Below, one piece after another: positions 8,207-18,460 of a stretch of 64,000 nucleotides of DNA. The DNA is from Mesohalobacter halotolerans (lineage in GTDB: Bacteria > Bacteroidota > Bacteroidia > Flavobacteriales > Flavobacteriaceae). The stretch lies in assembly GCF_006120725.1 (NCBI RefSeq), contig NZ_SWMU01000005.1, positions 1-64,000 of the forward strand, given 5' to 3'. The position numbers and the translations under genes are program-made. The notes under the pieces are model-generated. The model saw nothing but the letters and a program-made list of their open reading frames with translations. It made no database searches and was not told the DNA's origin. The stretch's first letter is position 1; every line of letters starts with the position of its first letter.

Positions 8207-9508
8207 ATGCGAACAAAATCGCTTAAAAAAAATAAAATCAATTTAGTGACTTTAGGTTGTAGTAAAAACATCTACGATTCTGAAGTGATTATGGGGCAAC
8301 TTAAAGCCAACGGGAAAGATGTTGCTCACGAGCAGGAAGGCAATATTGTGGTAATCAATACTTGTGGCTTTATAAATAATGCTAAAGAGCAATCTGTCAA
8401 TACAATTTTAAATTACGTCGATCTTAAGCAAGAAGGAAAAATCGATAAAGTTTTTGTCACAGGCTGCTTATCTGAACGTTACAAGCCAGATTTACAAAAA
8501 GAAATCCCAGACGTTGATGATTATTTTGGTACGACCGATTTGCCATTACTACTAAAAGCTTTAGGCGCAGATTATAAGCATGAACTAGTTGGAGAACGCT
8601 TAACGACTACACCCAAAAATTTTGCTTACTTAAAAATAGCAGAAGGCTGTGACAGGCCTTGTTCTTTTTGTGCTATACCTTTAATGCGAGGCAAGCATAA
8701 GTCTAAACCGATCGAGCAGTTAGTCCAGGAGGCAACAAAGTTGGCGGCCAATGGTGTAAAAGAACTGATATTGATTGCTCAAGATTTAACCTATTATGGA
8801 CTAGATCTTTATAAAAAACGCAACTTGGCTGAATTACTCACTGCCCTAACCAAAATTGAAGGCATAGAGTGGATCAGGCTGCATTACGCATTCCCGACAG
8901 GTTTTCCGAAAGATGTTTTGGACGTAATCCGTGAAGAACCTAAAGTATGCAATTATATTGATATTCCACTTCAGCATATTTCTGATGATATTTTAAAATC
9001 AATGCGTCGTGGAACAACACATAAAAAAACCACTAAGCTGTTAAATTTATTTAGAGAAAAAGTCCCCGGTATTTGTATAAGAACGACGCTTATTGTAGGC
9101 TATCCCGGTGAAACTGAAGCGCAGTTTGAAGAACTTAAAACCTGGGTAAAAGCCATGCGATTTGAGCGCCTTGGCGTATTTACTTATTCGCACGAAGAAG
9201 ATACACATGCCTACAATCTTGAGGACGATGTGCCTGAAGATGTAAAAATGAAACGCGCTAATGAAATCATGGAAATCCAATCTCAAATTTCCTGGGAACA
9301 AAATCAAGATAAAATTGGCAAAACCTTCAAATGTGTGATTGATAGAAAAGAAGGGAATTACTTTGTAGGTCGAACAGAATTTGACTCACCCGATGTAGAC
9401 AATGAAGTTTTAATTGATGCCGAAAAACACTATGTAAAAATAGGAGACTTTTGTCAAATCAAAATTGAAGAGGCTCATGATTTTGACTTATATGGACACC
9501 CTGTTTGA
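8207..9508 (+). CDS. rimO: Ribosomal protein S12 methylthiotransferase RimO
   Basis: The radical-SAM enzyme adds a methylthio group to the conserved Asp of ribosomal protein S12. The protein has 433 aa from the ATG at 8207. Its N-terminal UPF0004 domain carries the three Cys of the auxiliary Fe-S cluster (TLGCSKN, NTCGFI, TGCLSER). The radical SAM motif is CDRPCSFC with AIPLMRGKHKSKP, and a TRAM domain closes the protein (residues about 370-433). I chose 8207 rather than an upstream ATG at 8174 because the latter would overlap the preceding gene by 31 bp and add residues absent from the family. It is the third gene after ftsY. Confidence 0.95.
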   Translation: MRTKSLKKNKINLVTLGCSKNIYDSEVIMGQLKANGKDVAHEQEGNIVVINTCGFINNAKEQSVNTILNYVDLKQEGKIDKVFVTGCLSERYKPDLQKEIPDVDDYFGTTDLPLLLKALGADYKHELVGERLTTTPKNFAYLKIAEGCDRPCSFCAIPLMRGKHKSKPIEQLVQEATKLAANGVKELILIAQDLTYYGLDLYKKRNLAELLTALTKIEGIEWIRLHYAFPTGFPKDVLDVIREEPKVCNYIDIPLQHISDDILKSMRRGTTHKKTTKLLNLFREKVPGICIRTTLIVGYPGETEAQFEELKTWVKAMRFERLGVFTYSHEEDTHAYNLEDDVPEDVKMKRANEIMEIQSQISWEQNQDKIGKTFKCVIDRKEGNYFVGRTEFDSPDVDNEVLIDAEKHYVKIGDFCQIKIEEAHDFDLYGHPV

Positions 9509-9555
9509 GATGTTACAAAATCCTTAACAAGTGTTTTCAATATTACCTATAAGCC

Positions 9556-9563
9556 TATATTTG
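9556..9563 (+). promoter_or_regulatory. -7 promoter box for bshC
   Basis: TATATTTG is a full TAnnTTTG match located 14 nt before the bshC ATG and 48 nt after the rimO stop codon. Confidence 0.5.
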
Positions 9564-9577
9564 TTTAAAAAATTGAA

Positions 9578-11218
9578 ATGGATGACTGTTTAAATTATGA
9601 GCAAACCCAAAGGTTTTCAAATTTAATTTTAGATTACATCAATCAAAAGTCATCCCTTTCTTCCTTTTATCATCGATTTCCGGATACCCAGAATTTTAAA
9701 TCTCAAATCTTAGAAAAACAAGCTCAATATAATAATGAACACAGAGCTGTTTTAGTCGATGTTTTAAACCGACAATACCAAGGATTTAAAGTATCTGATT
9801 CTACCCAAAATCATATAGATACCCTTCATCAAGAGAATACATTTACAATCACAACTGGTCATCAATTGAATTTGTTCACCGGGCCTTTATATACATTTTA
9901 CAAGATAATCACTGTGCTGAAAACTTGTGAGCAAATGAAAAGCCGTTATCCTCAATATAATTTTGTACCTATATTTTGGTTAGCCTCTGAAGATCATGAT
10001 TTTGAAGAAATCAATCATTTTTATTTTGAAAACCAAAAAATTAATTGGTCTAAAAAAGCTTCTGGCGCTGTCGGAGAATTAGAAACCGATGGCTTAAAAT
10101 CTGTCTTAGAAATTTTTGACAAAGCCTTACCTCAAACTGAGTTAGCAAATCAACTCAAAGGCTTGTTTAGAGAGGCTTACTTAAACCACAAAAGCTTATC
10201 TCAAGCGAGTATTTATTTATACAACAATCTCTTTGGTTCAAAAGGTTTAGTAGTTTTAGAGCCGAACCAAAAGCCATTAAAATCTTGCTTTAAACATCAA
10301 ATTAAAGCTGAGTTGTTACAGCAGATAACTTTTAAAAAAGTCAATTCGACATCTAAAGCTCTAAAAGCACAAAATTATCACGAGCAAGTTACGCCTAGAG
10401 AAGTCAATTTATTTTATAAAGATAAAAATTTAAGAGAGCGACTTATATTAAAAAATGGGACGTACTTTGTAAATTCAACTCAATTAGCATTTTCAAAAGA
10501 ACAAATCTTAAAAGAAGTCAAAAACAATCCAGAAAAATTTTCGCCTAACGCCTTGATGCGACCCTTGTATCAAGAAGTTTTGTTGCCAAACCTGTCTTAT
10601 GTTGGCGGTGCTGGTGAGCTAGCTTACTGGTTGCAACTAAAGTCTACATTTAACTCGTTTGATGTCCCTTTTCCTATGCTTCAAATGCGCAATTCAGCCT
10701 TGCTTTTATCAGGAAAAACTAAAGGAAAGCTCGAAAGGCTCAATTTAGATATCAACGATTTATTTCAATCTAAAATAGAATTAAAAAATCAACAGACTAG
10801 AAAGATATCTGAAATTGATATCGATTTTTCATCACAAAAAACTCATCTTTCAAAACAGTTTGAAGCACTTTACAAAATAGCAGAACAAACAGATAAAAGT
10901 TTTTTAAATGCCGTTGCAGCACAGGAGCAAAAGCAACACAACGGTTTAGATAAACTTGAAAAACGACTGCTCAAAGCCCAACGACGAAAGCTAGCCGATG
11001 GAATTGATCGTTCTGTTCGATTACAAGACAAATTATTTCCAAAAGGTCAACTTCAAGAAAGAATTATTAATTTCTCTGAATTGTACCTGACTTATGGAAA
11101 ACAATTTATATCGCTATTATACACAGAATTTGAACCTTTAGAGTTTAAGTTTTCTATTATAAAACTTGAGACCAAACTAAGTTCAATTAATCATAAGTTT
11201 GTTTCAAATTGTATTTAA
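9578..11218 (+). CDS. bshC: Bacillithiol biosynthesis cysteine-adding enzyme BshC
   Basis: BshC joins cysteine to glucosaminyl-malate in the last step of bacillithiol synthesis; bacillithiol is the low-molecular-weight thiol of many Firmicutes and Bacteroidetes. The 546-aa protein has the family landmarks LSSFYHRFPD near the N-terminus, FTITTGHQLNLFTGPLYTFYKIITVL, FVPIFWLASEDHDFEEINHFYF and LPNLSYVGGAGELAYWLQLKS, followed by the Lys/Gln-rich coiled-coil segment (residues about 395-475) typical of BshC. bshA and bshB are not in the window; the PIG-L protein at 20240-22729 is secreted and much longer than BshB, so I do not count it. Length is near the usual 530. Confidence 0.95.
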   Translation: MDDCLNYEQTQRFSNLILDYINQKSSLSSFYHRFPDTQNFKSQILEKQAQYNNEHRAVLVDVLNRQYQGFKVSDSTQNHIDTLHQENTFTITTGHQLNLFTGPLYTFYKIITVLKTCEQMKSRYPQYNFVPIFWLASEDHDFEEINHFYFENQKINWSKKASGAVGELETDGLKSVLEIFDKALPQTELANQLKGLFREAYLNHKSLSQASIYLYNNLFGSKGLVVLEPNQKPLKSCFKHQIKAELLQQITFKKVNSTSKALKAQNYHEQVTPREVNLFYKDKNLRERLILKNGTYFVNSTQLAFSKEQILKEVKNNPEKFSPNALMRPLYQEVLLPNLSYVGGAGELAYWLQLKSTFNSFDVPFPMLQMRNSALLLSGKTKGKLERLNLDINDLFQSKIELKNQQTRKISEIDIDFSSQKTHLSKQFEALYKIAEQTDKSFLNAVAAQEQKQHNGLDKLEKRLLKAQRRKLADGIDRSVRLQDKLFPKGQLQERIINFSELYLTYGKQFISLLYTEFEPLEFKFSIIKLETKLSSINHKFVSNCI

Positions 11219-11255
11219 AATTAGATTTAAGCAGGTTCTTCTCACTTTCTATCTC

Positions 11256-11263
11256 TAAATTTG
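11256..11263 (+). promoter_or_regulatory. -7 promoter box for the PLP decarboxylase gene
   Basis: TAAATTTG matches TAnnTTTG and lies 19 nt before the ATG at 11283. Confidence 0.5.
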
Positions 11264-11282
11264 TAATCTAAATAATTTTATA

Positions 11283-12659
11283 ATGAAAAGCATGCACGCG
11301 CTGGATATTGAGCTGGTCGAAATGACGCTTGATATCATGAAATATGCTGTCAATCGCATATCAAATACCAATCCTGAATTAGGATCTCCAAAAAAAGAAG
11401 AGCTGCTCGATAAACTTGTTGGTACGACCATAACCGAAGATGGAATTGGTGGCGAAAAAGCCTTTCATTTGTTTAAAGATATTTTGGTAAAAGCAGCTGT
11501 ACCAGTAGATCACCCTAGACATTTGGCTTTTGTGCCAGCAGCACCAACACGGGCAGCAACCTTATTTGATTTGGTAACTTCAGCTTCAAGTATTCACGGC
11601 GCTTATTGGATGACCGGAGCAGGTGGTATTTATTGCGAAAACCAAGCTATGAAATGGTTAGTTTCCCTTACAGGTTTACCAAGGACCTCTTTTGGTGTTT
11701 TTACAAGTGGTGGCACCGCTGCAAACTTATCAGCAATGATTGCCGGGAGAGAATATTGGCGCAGTTTAAATGAAGAAAATAAAGCTTACAAAGCTTTATT
11801 GATCACCTCAGCTGGTGCTCATTCTTCTATTAAATCAATGGCTCAAGTGATAGATGCTGACATTATTTTAGTAGATGATGGAGAAGATGGTAGACTGACT
11901 GGCGACTTATTACACAATAAAATAAAAAGTTTAAGTAAAGTTGACCGTAAACGCCTTTTTGCTGTAATCGCTACAGGCGGGACGACCAATGCTGGAATTA
12001 TAGACGAGCTTGACACTATAGCTGAAGTTTGCGAAAAAGAGCATCTTTGGTTTCACGTTGACGCGGCATATGGTGGTGGAGCTCTAGCAGCACCCTCAGT
12101 TCGCCACTTGTTTAATGGTATCGAAAAAGCCGATAGTATTACTATTGATCCACATAAATGGTTGTTTTCCCCTTACGATTGTGGTGCAGTAATTTATAAA
12201 AACTTGAATCTTGCTAAAAAAGCCCATTCTCAAAAAGGGGCTTATCTCGATATTTTTAAAGATGAAGGTGCTCAAGGCTTTAATCCCGCAGATTATCAAA
12301 TTCAATTAACCCGAAGACTTCGCGGTCTTCCTCTTTGGTTTTCATTGGCTACACACGGCACAAAACGCTATCAAGATGCTATTGAAAGAGGATTAGAACT
12401 AGCACAGTATGCTGCAAAAACCATCGATTCTATGTCGCATGTCAGCATGATTAGACCACTCGGATTGTCTTGTGTGTTATTTGAAAGAAACAATTGGTCT
12501 GCAGATGATTATAAAAACTGGACTTACGATAACCACAAAAAAGGCTTTGCTTTGGTTACACCTACCAAATGGAAAGGCCAAACCATATCCAGATTTTGTT
12601 TTATCAATCCAGACACTACAGAAGAAGATATCCTCAAAATATTAGAAAGTATGAAATAA
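11283..12659 (+). CDS. Group II pyridoxal-phosphate-dependent decarboxylase
   Basis: The 458-aa fold-type I PLP enzyme belongs to the glutamate / aromatic-amino-acid / diaminobutyrate decarboxylase group. Key parts are GVFTSGGTAANLSAMIAGRE (phosphate-binding turn), the Asp that holds the PLP ring in WFHVDAAYGGG (Asp260), and the Schiff-base Lys292 in SITIDPHKWLFSPYDCGAV. The C-terminal small domain with LTRRLRGLPLWFSL is also typical. The substrate cannot be read from the sequence: L-2,4-diaminobutyrate, tyrosine and other amino acids are used by relatives. It is monocistronic. Its stop codon is 1 bp from that of the convergent DUF2911 gene, leaving no room for a terminator between them. Confidence 0.88.
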   Translation: MKSMHALDIELVEMTLDIMKYAVNRISNTNPELGSPKKEELLDKLVGTTITEDGIGGEKAFHLFKDILVKAAVPVDHPRHLAFVPAAPTRAATLFDLVTSASSIHGAYWMTGAGGIYCENQAMKWLVSLTGLPRTSFGVFTSGGTAANLSAMIAGREYWRSLNEENKAYKALLITSAGAHSSIKSMAQVIDADIILVDDGEDGRLTGDLLHNKIKSLSKVDRKRLFAVIATGGTTNAGIIDELDTIAEVCEKEHLWFHVDAAYGGGALAAPSVRHLFNGIEKADSITIDPHKWLFSPYDCGAVIYKNLNLAKKAHSQKGAYLDIFKDEGAQGFNPADYQIQLTRRLRGLPLWFSLATHGTKRYQDAIERGLELAQYAAKTIDSMSHVSMIRPLGLSCVLFERNNWSADDYKNWTYDNHKKGFALVTPTKWKGQTISRFCFINPDTTEEDILKILESMK

Positions 12660-12660
12660 A

Positions 12661-13188
12661 TTAGTAGACAGGAACTTCAACATAAGTGTCGTCCCAACCT
12701 AATAATAGATGATATCCTTTGTCTGCTTTTTTGCTTGTAATCGAAAAGGTTTCTACAGTCGCTGCTGTAGTTTTGGGGTTAACTTCTACGCGCACAACAT
12801 CCTTGGAGCTATCATATTGATATGCTCCCCATAAATTGACATCTTCATTGATGATGACTGTCCATTTATCTTTATTTGGGATAGTAAACAGAGAGTAAGT
12901 TCCAGCTTCTAAAGTTTTGCCGCCAAACTCTACATCCTTGTAAAATGTAATTTCGGTAGCCTCATTGGCTCCTGTTCTCCATACTTTACCATATGGAACC
13001 AAATCTCCAAAAATATTTCTACCTTTTTTTTGAGGTCTACTATAAATTACCCTCATGAAAGATTGATTGTTGTCAGTTCTAACGATTACCGCATCCATAG
13101 GACTAACGTCGACTTTAGGGAATTCTTGGGCTTGCAAAGAATTAAAGCCAAAAGCAACCACAAATAATAAAAGAAATTTAATTTTCAT
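12661..13188 (-). CDS. Secreted DUF2911 family protein
   Basis: This 175-aa protein has a signal peptide (MKIKFLLLFVVAFGFNSLQAQ, cleavage near residue 20-21). The DUF2911 core follows: SRPQKKGRNIFGDLVPYGKVWRTGANEATEI, then FGGKTLEAGTYSLFTIP and WTVIINEDVNLWGAYQYD. The family is common in Bacteroidetes, predicted periplasmic or outer-envelope, with no known activity. No lipobox is present. It is transcribed towards the PLP decarboxylase gene and away from gyrB. Confidence 0.88.
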   Translation of the reverse strand: MKIKFLLLFVVAFGFNSLQAQEFPKVDVSPMDAVIVRTDNNQSFMRVIYSRPQKKGRNIFGDLVPYGKVWRTGANEATEITFYKDVEFGGKTLEAGTYSLFTIPNKDKWTVIINEDVNLWGAYQYDSSKDVVRVEVNPKTTAATVETFSITSKKADKGYHLLLGWDDTYVEVPVY

Positions 13189-13326
13189 AAGTTTTTTTTC
13201 AATGATAACTCAAAATAAAATCGCACAGCGTTTAGGAGATGTTAAATTGTGAATATTTAACATTTTTTTGTTGATAAATACTTGTTTAAAGTGGCTTGAT
13301 TTTTCCCTGTAAACAATGGGTTTGCT

Positions 13327-13334
13327 TATATTTG
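13327..13334 (+). promoter_or_regulatory. -7 promoter box for gyrB
   Basis: TATATTTG matches TAnnTTTG and lies 27 nt before the gyrB ATG. Confidence 0.5.
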
Positions 13335-13355
13335 TCTGTTATGAACAAATATTAA

Positions 13356-15302
<1,947 letters not shown>

Positions 15303-15395
15303 TATTAATTAGGGAAAAATATAAATTAATTGTTTTTAGGATAAATTAACTCTGGCTTAATCATAAAATATTTTAAAACAATTAAATTTAAATTG

Positions 15396-16418
15396 ATGAA
15401 ACAATTAGCTACAATTTTATTTTTGGTTTCAACTATAATCTGTTCTGCGCAAAATAGTATTGAAGACCTTTTAGTCGCTGGGGTGGAAGATGGACAACAA
15501 TTTAGCCAAAGCTATTTTTCTCCAGCTACAGATGCCATTGTGTATGGCATGAGTTCTGGTTGGTTTAACACTGCAAAGAGTAAAAAGTTTTTACGATTTG
15601 AGATTTCTGCTATCGGAAACCTATCTTTTACAGATAGTAATAGTCAATCTTTCCAACTCAATACTGCTGATTATAATAATTTATCTTTTTCAACCGGACC
15701 AAACTCTCAGTCTGTTGCCACAGCATTAGGAGAAAACAATCCAGATATTGAAATGATTGTCAATGTGCAAGACCCAAACTCAAACCAATCAATACAAATA
15801 CCAATAACTTTACCACAAGGTATAGGCTCTGAGGGAATAAATTTTGTGCCTACAGGCTTTATTCAAGCTAGTATTGGATTGATTAAAGGGTTTGAGTTAA
15901 AAGCGAGATATCTCCCAGAGGTCAATAATAGAGATGTTGAATCTCAGTTTTACGGTTTTGGATTGCAAAATGAGTTAACTGAGTTAATTCCTTTTGATAA
16001 AGTTTTACCAATTAGAATCGCTGCTTTAGCAGGTTACACTAAATATAAAGGAAAATATAAGTTTAATGAAGACTCAAGTATTGTGTCAGGTGTAAATAGA
16101 CGCGTCGAATCTGAAGCGGAATCCTGGTTGTTTGGTGCTATAGTTTCCACCAAACTACCAGTCATAAATTTTTATGGCAGTGTTGGCTACATTACAGGCG
16201 ATGCTAAGACGAGTTTACTTGGACAGTACAATTTAGATACTGGAATCAATTCGGTAGATAACGAAGTATTGGTAGACCCTTTCAGTGTATCCTCTGATGT
16301 CAGTGGCGCAAGAGCAACTTTAGGCTTTAAGTTGAAATTAGCATTTTTTAGACTACATGCAGATTATTCGTTTCAAGAATTTAATACTGCATGTGTAGGT
16401 ATAAGTTTAGGAATATAA
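15396..16418 (+). CDS. Predicted outer-membrane-type protein, DUF6588-like
   Basis: The protein has 340 aa from the ATG at 15396; a TTG one codon earlier is an unlikely start. A signal peptide (MKQLATILFLVSTIICSAQ) is followed by a region with many alternating hydrophobic strands and aromatic ends (LRFEISAIGNLSFTD, GFELKARYLPEV, FKLKLAFFRLHADYSFQEF). This suggests a beta-barrel or periplasmic beta-rich protein. The opening SIEDLLVAGVEDGQQFSQSY with FNTAKSKK resembles the DUF6588 family of Bacteroidetes; that match is from memory. No function is known. It lies 93 bp after gyrB and 18 bp before mdh, so it may share a transcript with mdh. Confidence 0.75.
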   Translation: MKQLATILFLVSTIICSAQNSIEDLLVAGVEDGQQFSQSYFSPATDAIVYGMSSGWFNTAKSKKFLRFEISAIGNLSFTDSNSQSFQLNTADYNNLSFSTGPNSQSVATALGENNPDIEMIVNVQDPNSNQSIQIPITLPQGIGSEGINFVPTGFIQASIGLIKGFELKARYLPEVNNRDVESQFYGFGLQNELTELIPFDKVLPIRIAALAGYTKYKGKYKFNEDSSIVSGVNRRVESEAESWLFGAIVSTKLPVINFYGSVGYITGDAKTSLLGQYNLDTGINSVDNEVLVDPFSVSSDVSGARATLGFKLKLAFFRLHADYSFQEFNTACVGISLGI

Positions 16419-16436
16419 ATTTTAAAAATAGAAATT

Positions 16437-17357
16437 ATGAAAATTACAGTTGTAGGTGCAGGAGCAGTTGGTGCAAGCTGTGCTGAGTACATTGCGATTA
16501 AAAATTTTGCATCGGAAGTTGTTGTGTTAGACATCAAGGAAGGTTATGCAGAAGGTAAAGCTATGGACCTCATGCAAACAGCTTCACTTAATGGTTTTGA
16601 TACTAAAATTACAGGGTCTACAAACGACTATTCTAAAACTGCAAATTCTGATGTAGCAGTCATTACCAGTGGTGTTCCCCGTAAACCAGGTATGACCCGA
16701 GAAGAATTAATCGGTATTAATGCTGGGATTGTCAAAGAGGTTTCATCAAACCTTGTAAAACATTCACCGGATGTGACTTTAATTGTGGTCAGTAATCCTA
16801 TGGATACGATGACGTATTTAGCTCATCAAAGTTCAGGCTTGCCTAAACATAAAATAATTGGTATGGGAGGTGCTTTAGACTCTGCGAGATTTAAATACCG
16901 ATTAGCAGAAGCATTAGAATGTCCAGCATCTGACGTTGACGGAATGGTAATTGGCGGCCATAGTGACACCGGAATGTTACCATTAACCCGTTTAGCCACC
17001 CGTAATAGTGTAAGAGTGACTGAATTCTTACCTGAAGATAGATTAGAACAAGTGAAAGAAGATACCAAAGTAGGTGGTGCTACATTAACAAAATTATTAG
17101 GTACAAGTGCCTGGTACGCACCAGGTGCTGCTGTGTCATCTATTGTCCAAGCTATTGCTTGTGACCAGAAAAAAATGTTCCCATGTTCCACTTTACTTGA
17201 TGGTGAGTATGGACTTAAAGATCTCTGTATCGGTGTTCCAGTGATTATTGGTAAAAATGGTATTGAAGTAGTTGTTGAAATTGATTTAAATGATGCTGAA
17301 AAAGCAAAACTTCACGAAAGTGCCGAAGGCGTTAAAAAAACTAATGGTTTGCTTTAA
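16437..17357 (+). CDS. mdh: Malate dehydrogenase
   Basis: The 306-aa NAD-dependent enzyme interconverts malate and oxaloacetate in the citric acid cycle. It is of the lactate-dehydrogenase-like (bacterial/thermophilic) MDH type. It shows VGAGAVGASCAEYIA (NAD-binding), LDIKEG, the substrate-binding Arg pair in PRKPGMTREELIGINAGI, SNPMDTMTY, GGALDSARFK, and the catalytic His in IGGHSDTGMLPLTRLA. Most relatives have GHGDT at this last site; here Ser replaces Gly, next to the catalytic His. Length is normal. It is followed by a clear terminator. Confidence 0.96.
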   Translation: MKITVVGAGAVGASCAEYIAIKNFASEVVVLDIKEGYAEGKAMDLMQTASLNGFDTKITGSTNDYSKTANSDVAVITSGVPRKPGMTREELIGINAGIVKEVSSNLVKHSPDVTLIVVSNPMDTMTYLAHQSSGLPKHKIIGMGGALDSARFKYRLAEALECPASDVDGMVIGGHSDTGMLPLTRLATRNSVRVTEFLPEDRLEQVKEDTKVGGATLTKLLGTSAWYAPGAAVSSIVQAIACDQKKMFPCSTLLDGEYGLKDLCIGVPVIIGKNGIEVVVEIDLNDAEKAKLHESAEGVKKTNGLL

Positions 17358-17383
17358 GCAATAAATCAACCCTTTATAATAAA

Positions 17384-17416
17384 ATCCGCTACCTGTTATC
17401 AGTAGCGGATTTTTTT
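17384..17416 (+). terminator. Intrinsic terminator of mdh
   Basis: Arms ATCCGCTAC (17384-17392) and GTAGCGGAT (17402-17410) form a perfect 9-bp stem, followed by a run of T to 17416. Confidence 0.92.
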
Positions 17417-17454
17417 GTATTTAAAATTAAAAATAACCTACTTAGTGCGGAATC

Positions 17455-17484
17455 GTGTTCATTGAGCGGAGTCTAAATGAACAC
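17455..17484. repeat. Short inverted repeat, probably a dispersed intergenic palindrome
   Basis: GTGTTCATT (17455-17463) and AATGAACAC (17476-17484) form a 9-bp perfect stem around the 12-nt loop GAGCGGAGTCTA. There is no T run on either strand, so it is not a typical terminator. The loop words resemble short intergenic repeats seen in flavobacterial genomes, which I state from general familiarity. It lies 4 bp from the stop codon of the oxidoreductase gene. Confidence 0.5.
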
Positions 17485-17488
17485 TCAC

Positions 17489-18460
17489 TTACCCATATTT
17501 CAAACCAATAATGTGTCTAATCTTATCTAAATGTGAAATCAGATCTTTTGAAAATTCAAAAGACATTTCGGGGCTTTCGGTTAATCCCTTGTCTAAACAC
17601 TCTTGTACATGAGCAATTTCAAAATGATAACCTTTGGCCTGATAATTAAAATCTTTTGCCGTTGTTTTATCGGGTTTGTTTATAATGAGCTTATCTGTTT
17701 CGTGAAAACGCGGTCCTAGTTTTATATTGGCTTTTTCAAATTTGATAAATGCATAATTGTCTCTGGTCTGTTCAAAACTGCAAAATAAGTCAGCTTCTAC
17801 ATTATTATCATATTTAAAATAAATTTGCGTTTCTAGATCGACACCTGTTGACGACATTTTACTTTTAGCTTTAATATGATTAGGATGTCCTAAAAGTTTT
17901 AATGCCAAATAAACTGGATAAATGCCTATATCTAAAAGCGCACCACCACCTAATTCTGGGTTAAATAAGCGTTTGTCCGGATCGAAAGGCGCTTTAAAAC
18001 AAAACTCAGCTTGTAGACTTTTAATTTTACCAAACGTATTATTATTTTGATATTGTTTAAGAGTTTTAATCGTTGGCATAAAATTAGTCCACAAGGCTTC
18101 CATCAAAAAAACATTGTTTTGTTGAGCAACCTCAATCATTTCCTCAACTTCAGACAAATTCATACCGAAAGCTTTTTCGCACAATACGGCTTTGCCGGAC
18201 TTAAGTACTGCAATTGTATTCGCTTTATGAAAAACGTGTGGTGTAGCCACATAAATAACATCAACATTTTCATCTTGTATTAAGGTGTCATAACTCCCAT
18301 AAGCTTTTGGGGCTTGGTACTTTTGAGCAAATTCATCAGCTTTATTTTGAGTACGTGAACCTACGGCGTAGAGTTTAGCATTCGGTACAGTTTGAAGGTC
18401 TTTGGCAAACTGATGAGCAATTTTACCGAGCCCTAAAATTCCCCAATGATAAGTTTTCAT
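17489..18460 (-). CDS. Gfo/Idh/MocA family NAD(P)-dependent oxidoreductase
   Basis: The 323-aa protein has an N-terminal Rossmann fold (YHWGILGLGKIAHQFAKDL, then YAVGSRTQNKADEFA), the VIYVATPHVFHKA segment, and the family EKAFGMNLSEVEEM signature (consensus EKP). The C-terminal alpha/beta domain has GGGALLDIGIYPVYLALKLLG. Members oxidise or reduce sugars, inositols and related cyclic polyols, or open-chain dehydro-sugars; the substrate is not visible. The ATG overlaps the end of the symporter gene by 4 nt (ATGA), so it is the last gene of the deacetylase-symporter operon. This suggests it acts on a compound that the symporter imports. Confidence 0.9.
   Translation of the reverse strand: MKTYHWGILGLGKIAHQFAKDLQTVPNAKLYAVGSRTQNKADEFAQKYQAPKAYGSYDTLIQDENVDVIYVATPHVFHKANTIAVLKSGKAVLCEKAFGMNLSEVEEMIEVAQQNNVFLMEALWTNFMPTIKTLKQYQNNNTFGKIKSLQAEFCFKAPFDPDKRLFNPELGGGALLDIGIYPVYLALKLLGHPNHIKAKSKMSSTGVDLETQIYFKYDNNVEADLFCSFEQTRDNYAFIKFEKANIKLGPRFHETDKLIINKPDKTTAKDFNYQAKGYHFEIAHVQECLDKGLTESPEMSFEFSKDLISHLDKIRHIIGLKYG

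Noticed and set aside
13341-13355. Five-codon ORF (ATG AAC AAA TAT TAA) in the gyrB leader
   Set aside because: Too short to judge, with no repeated codon or hairpin nearby that would suggest a leader peptide.
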